Assembly (NCBI RefSeq): GCF_024584705.1
Contig: NZ_CP097384.1
Coordinates: 5,890,001 to 5,954,000, forward strand
Direction: 5' to 3'
DNA from: Blastopirellula sp. J2-11
GTDB lineage: Bacteria > Planctomycetota > Planctomycetia > Pirellulales > Pirellulaceae
Length of the DNA: 64,000 bases
Numbering within the stretch: the stretch's first letter is position 1; each line of letters opens with the position of its first letter. Both the position numbers and the translations under genes were made by a program. The notes under the pieces are model-generated. The model ran no database searches, was not told where the DNA came from, and saw nothing but the letters and a program-made list of their open reading frames with translations. Positions 61,459-64,000 of this stretch are shown piece by piece.

Positions 61459-63093
61459 ATGAAGCCGGAAGACTATCAACAAGCATGCGACGCGTTTGAT
61501 CATGCGATCCAGCTATCGCCAACCGAGCGCAGCGCGTGGCTGGCTGCGCACTTCGCCGATCGTGTGGACTTGCAAGAGCAGGTCGACGCGATGCTCTCCC
61601 AAGCCGACGATAGCCGGCTCGATCGCTCTCCGCTGGAAGCGGCGTTGACGCCCGATAGTCCCACGATTGGTTGGGATACGATCACCGCGCTTCCCCTCTC
61701 CGCCGACAAGCTTCAGGTCACCGGTTATGAGATCGAAGCCGAGATCGCTCGCGGCGGGATGGGCGTGGTCTATCGCGCTCGACAGCAAAGCCCCAGCCGT
61801 ACGGTCGCACTAAAAATGATCCTGGCTGGGCAGTTCGCTTCGACCGACGAAGTCGCCCGGTTTCGGATCGAAGCGGAAGCAGCCGCCAACTTGACGCATC
61901 CCGGCATCGTGCCGATCTATGAAGTCGGCAGTCACGACGGTCGACATTACTTTTCGATGGGCTATGTCGCCGGCCAAAGTTTGGCGGCGGCGCTGAAGAC
62001 CCGCTCGTTCGCCCCCGAGGAAGCGGCCGATCTGGTTCGACAGATCGCCGAAGCGATTCAACACGCGCATCAACATGGCGTGATTCACCGCGACTTGAAG
62101 CCGTCGAACGTGTTATTGGATGAGCAAGGGCGTCCGCAGGTGACCGACTTCGGCTTGGCCAAACGGGTTGGCGACGACGCAGACCTGACCTGCACCGGGC
62201 AGATCATGGGAAGCCCCGGCTATATGGCGCCAGAGCAAGCGTCGGGCCGCGTCCATCAGGTTGGAGCTGCGACCGACGTCTATGGTTTGGGGGCGATCCT
62301 CTATGCGCTGCTGACCGGCAAGCCGCCGTTTGAAAGCGCCAACTTGCTCGATGCGATTGATCTCGTCTGCTCGTCCGACGTCACTCCGCCGCGCAAGCAC
62401 AATCGACAGATCCCGCGCAAGCTGGAGACGATCTGCTTGAAGTGTTTGCACAAATCGCCGAGCGCCCGGTATCACACCGCAGGCGAACTGGCCGCCGACT
62501 TACAGGCCTATCTCAGCAACGAGCCGATCCAGGCGCGTCCTTTATCTCCACTAGAGCGAATTGTCTTTTGGGCGCGGCGTCGTCCCGGATTGGCGATCAC
62601 CTGGGCGGCGATGTTGCTGTTTTACGCCTATCACTTATTTTGCGTCTGGGTCGTGCGGGATCCCGTATCGTCGGCGCCGCTATTTCAAGTGATCTCGATC
62701 GCGACCGCTTTGGGTTACGCGATTGGGGCTTGGTTCTTTCAGCGGATGTACGAAAAGCCGCGCCGCCGCAGCACCGCGATCTATCTGTGGATGACGATGA
62801 ACGTGGTGCTGCTGACGCTGTTGTTATTTTCCGCCAACGGCGCCGCTAGCCCCCTCGTGCTGGGATATGTGCTATTAGTGGCTGCAAGTGGGGCGCTCTA
62901 TCAAACGGGGCTCGTTGGTTACGTCACCACAATCTCGCTGATCGGCTATTACATCCACGTCTTCTTCTCGCTCGTTTTTCCCAAAGGTCCGCCGTTCGAC
63001 ATCCACTGGATGATCTGTCTAACGCTCTCCATTTTGCTGTTGGGGATGATTCAGTATTTCGTGGTGCGCAAAATCCGCATGGCTAACGCATAA
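61459..63093 (+). CDS. Membrane Ser/Thr protein kinase (Hanks type)
   Basis: 544 residues from ATG 61459. The kinase domain spans about 90-355: glycine loop IARGGMGVVYRARQ, catalytic lysine VALKMI, HRDLKPSNVLLDEQ, TDFGLAKR, and MGSPGYMAPEQASGR. Residues 380-544 hold about six membrane helices and no extracellular sensor domain. It pairs with the ECF sigma gene upstream, an arrangement frequent in planctomycetes, where phosphorylation may replace anti-sigma control. A short N-terminal helical region (1-60) may be a docking segment. Confidence 0.93.
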   Translation: MKPEDYQQACDAFDHAIQLSPTERSAWLAAHFADRVDLQEQVDAMLSQADDSRLDRSPLEAALTPDSPTIGWDTITALPLSADKLQVTGYEIEAEIARGGMGVVYRARQQSPSRTVALKMILAGQFASTDEVARFRIEAEAAANLTHPGIVPIYEVGSHDGRHYFSMGYVAGQSLAAALKTRSFAPEEAADLVRQIAEAIQHAHQHGVIHRDLKPSNVLLDEQGRPQVTDFGLAKRVGDDADLTCTGQIMGSPGYMAPEQASGRVHQVGAATDVYGLGAILYALLTGKPPFESANLLDAIDLVCSSDVTPPRKHNRQIPRKLETICLKCLHKSPSARYHTAGELAADLQAYLSNEPIQARPLSPLERIVFWARRRPGLAITWAAMLLFYAYHLFCVWVVRDPVSSAPLFQVISIATALGYAIGAWFFQRMYEKPRRRSTAIYLWMTMNVVLLTLLLFSANGAASPLVLGYVLLVAASGALYQTGLVGYVTTISLIGYYIHVFFSLVFPKGPPFDIHWMICLTLSILLLGMIQYFVVRKIRMANA

Positions 63094-63303
63094 GCGGCGC
63101 TAGAAGCGGAAGCAAATCGCGTGGGCATAATCGCTATCTCCGGCGCGAAAGACGGCGCGTTCCGAATTCTGGGGAAGCGCCGCTTTCATTTTCTGTTTTG
63201 TGATCTGGGCGGTGTCGATAAAATAAGCCGGAAGTCGCGACGGCGCACCCCACATCCGCCCGGCTCCTCCTTCCCGTGAATCTCGTTCAGGAGCGCCTCC
63301 CCC

Positions 63304-64000
63304 ATGCAAAACGTACTCTCCGTCATCCTCGCAGGCGGAAAAGGGTCGCGATTGGAACCGCTGACGCGCGATCGCGCGAAGCCGGCTGTTCCTTTCGGCG
63401 GCGTCTATCGCATCGTTGATTTCGCGCTCTCTAACTGTTTGAACAGTGGTCTGCGTCATATCCAATTGCTGACGCAGTACAAAGGTCAAAGTCTCGACCG
63501 GCACGCGAACACCGGCTGGCAGCGTTATTTTTGCCGCGAGTTGGGTGAATTTATCGACGTCATCCCGCCGCAGCAGCGTATTGATGAGCAGTGGTATCAA
63601 GGAACCGCCGACGCGGTTTACCAAAATATCTACGCGATGGAAAAGCATCGCCCTGACTATGTGATGATTCTCGCCGGCGACCACATCTATAAGATGAACT
63701 ACGCGTCGATGATCGATTATCACATCGAGAACGGCGCCGACTTGACGATTGGCGCGCTTCGCGTTTCGACCGAAGAAGCGAAGTCGTTTGGCGTGATGCA
63801 GGTCGATACCGATCAACGGATCGTCGGCTTTGAAGAAAAGTCGCCGACGCCGAAGACGATCCCCGGCGAACCCGACCATTGTCTGGCTTCGATGGGCATT
63901 TACGTCTTTAACGCTCACTTTTTGTTCGAGCAGCTTTGCCAAGACGCGACGCGCCGCGACAGCGCCCATGATTTTGGTAAAAACATCATTCCGTCGATCA
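63304..64000 (+). CDS. glgC: Glucose-1-phosphate adenylyltransferase (partial, 5' part)
   Basis: Starts ATG 63304 (MQNVLSVILAGGKGSRLEPL) and runs off the window. Motifs: nucleotide loop LAGGKGSRLEPLTRDRAKPA, YRIVDFALSNCLNSGLRHIQ, WQRYF and QGTADAVYQNIY, and ILAGDHIYKMNY. GlgC makes ADP-glucose for glycogen synthesis. The kinase and sigma genes end 210 bases upstream, so glgC probably has its own promoter. The regulatory C-terminal part is not visible. Confidence 0.96.
   Translation, partial: MQNVLSVILAGGKGSRLEPLTRDRAKPAVPFGGVYRIVDFALSNCLNSGLRHIQLLTQYKGQSLDRHANTGWQRYFCRELGEFIDVIPPQQRIDEQWYQGTADAVYQNIYAMEKHRPDYVMILAGDHIYKMNYASMIDYHIENGADLTIGALRVSTEEAKSFGVMQVDTDQRIVGFEEKSPTPKTIPGEPDHCLASMGIYVFNAHFLFEQLCQDATRRDSAHDFGKNIIPSI

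Noticed and set aside
63100-63969. 289-codon open frame on minus
   Set aside because: Antisense to glgC, which is well supported.

Overview
The window reads as chromosome of a planctomycete, most likely a Pirellulales member of the Blastopirellula/Bremerella type. The evidence is the set of families that are typical of that group: three DUF1559 proteins with type IV pilin-like N-termini, a DUF1501 gene beside a LamG-DUF1549-DUF1553 gene, a secreted sulfatase, a 1397-residue PA14/multi-heme cytochrome c/propeller protein, an ECF sigma factor followed by a membrane Ser/Thr kinase, and many secreted proteins with long low-complexity tails. Gene density is moderate and long intergenic stretches are rich in palindromic repeats. 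No function name here was checked by a database search.

Layout. 1-2.9 kb: end of a PDZ protein, a rhomboid protease, an FGE-sulfatase-fold protein and a rhodanese. 2.9-4.4 kb: gene-free and repeat-rich. 4.4-11.3 kb: a DPF-repeat TPR protein, a secreted pre-peptidase-type protein, a metzincin-like protease and a small hypothetical. 11.4-14.9 kb: an SPFH (slipin-like) gene downstream of an array of ten aberrant tRNA-like elements, with a 97-codon gene embedded in the array and a short ORF plus terminator in front of it; this is the most unusual locus in the window. 15-22.5 kb: di-heme peroxidase, 2-Cys peroxiredoxin and the DUF1501/DUF1549-DUF1553 pair. 22.7-25.6 kb: purH, trpC and a DoxX-like gene. 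25.6-32.9 kb: TerC, a Tat-exported TIM-barrel protein, then a leftward run of two membrane proteins, a GspE/PilB homologue with a destroyed P-loop, an intact PilT-like ATPase and hisF.

33-36.2 kb: a 14-bp minisatellite and two tandem DUF1559 paralogues. 36.7-41.3 kb: infC (possible AUC start), a thioredoxin-trypsin fusion, an acidic membrane-anchored protein and a hypothetical membrane protein flanked by 32-bp direct repeats. 41.7-48.2 kb: an NDP-forming acyl-CoA synthetase with a GNAT domain, an AT-richer membrane methyltransferase gene that looks acquired, and a conserved protein of unknown function. 48.3-54.2 kb: the multi-heme protein and the sulfatase. 54.4-64 kb: an HhH/HTH protein, a flavin monooxygenase, an MBL-fold hydrolase, a lipoprotein overlapping a third DUF1559 gene, HemP, a macro-domain protein, the ECF sigma/kinase pair and the start of glgC.

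At least four copies of a hairpin element with a conserved loop and two copies of a ~265-bp inverted-repeat element lie between genes, one of them inside the tRNA-like array. The genes are mostly housekeeping and cell-envelope functions; the SPFH/tRNA-like locus stands apart and looks like a dedicated RNA-based system of unknown role.
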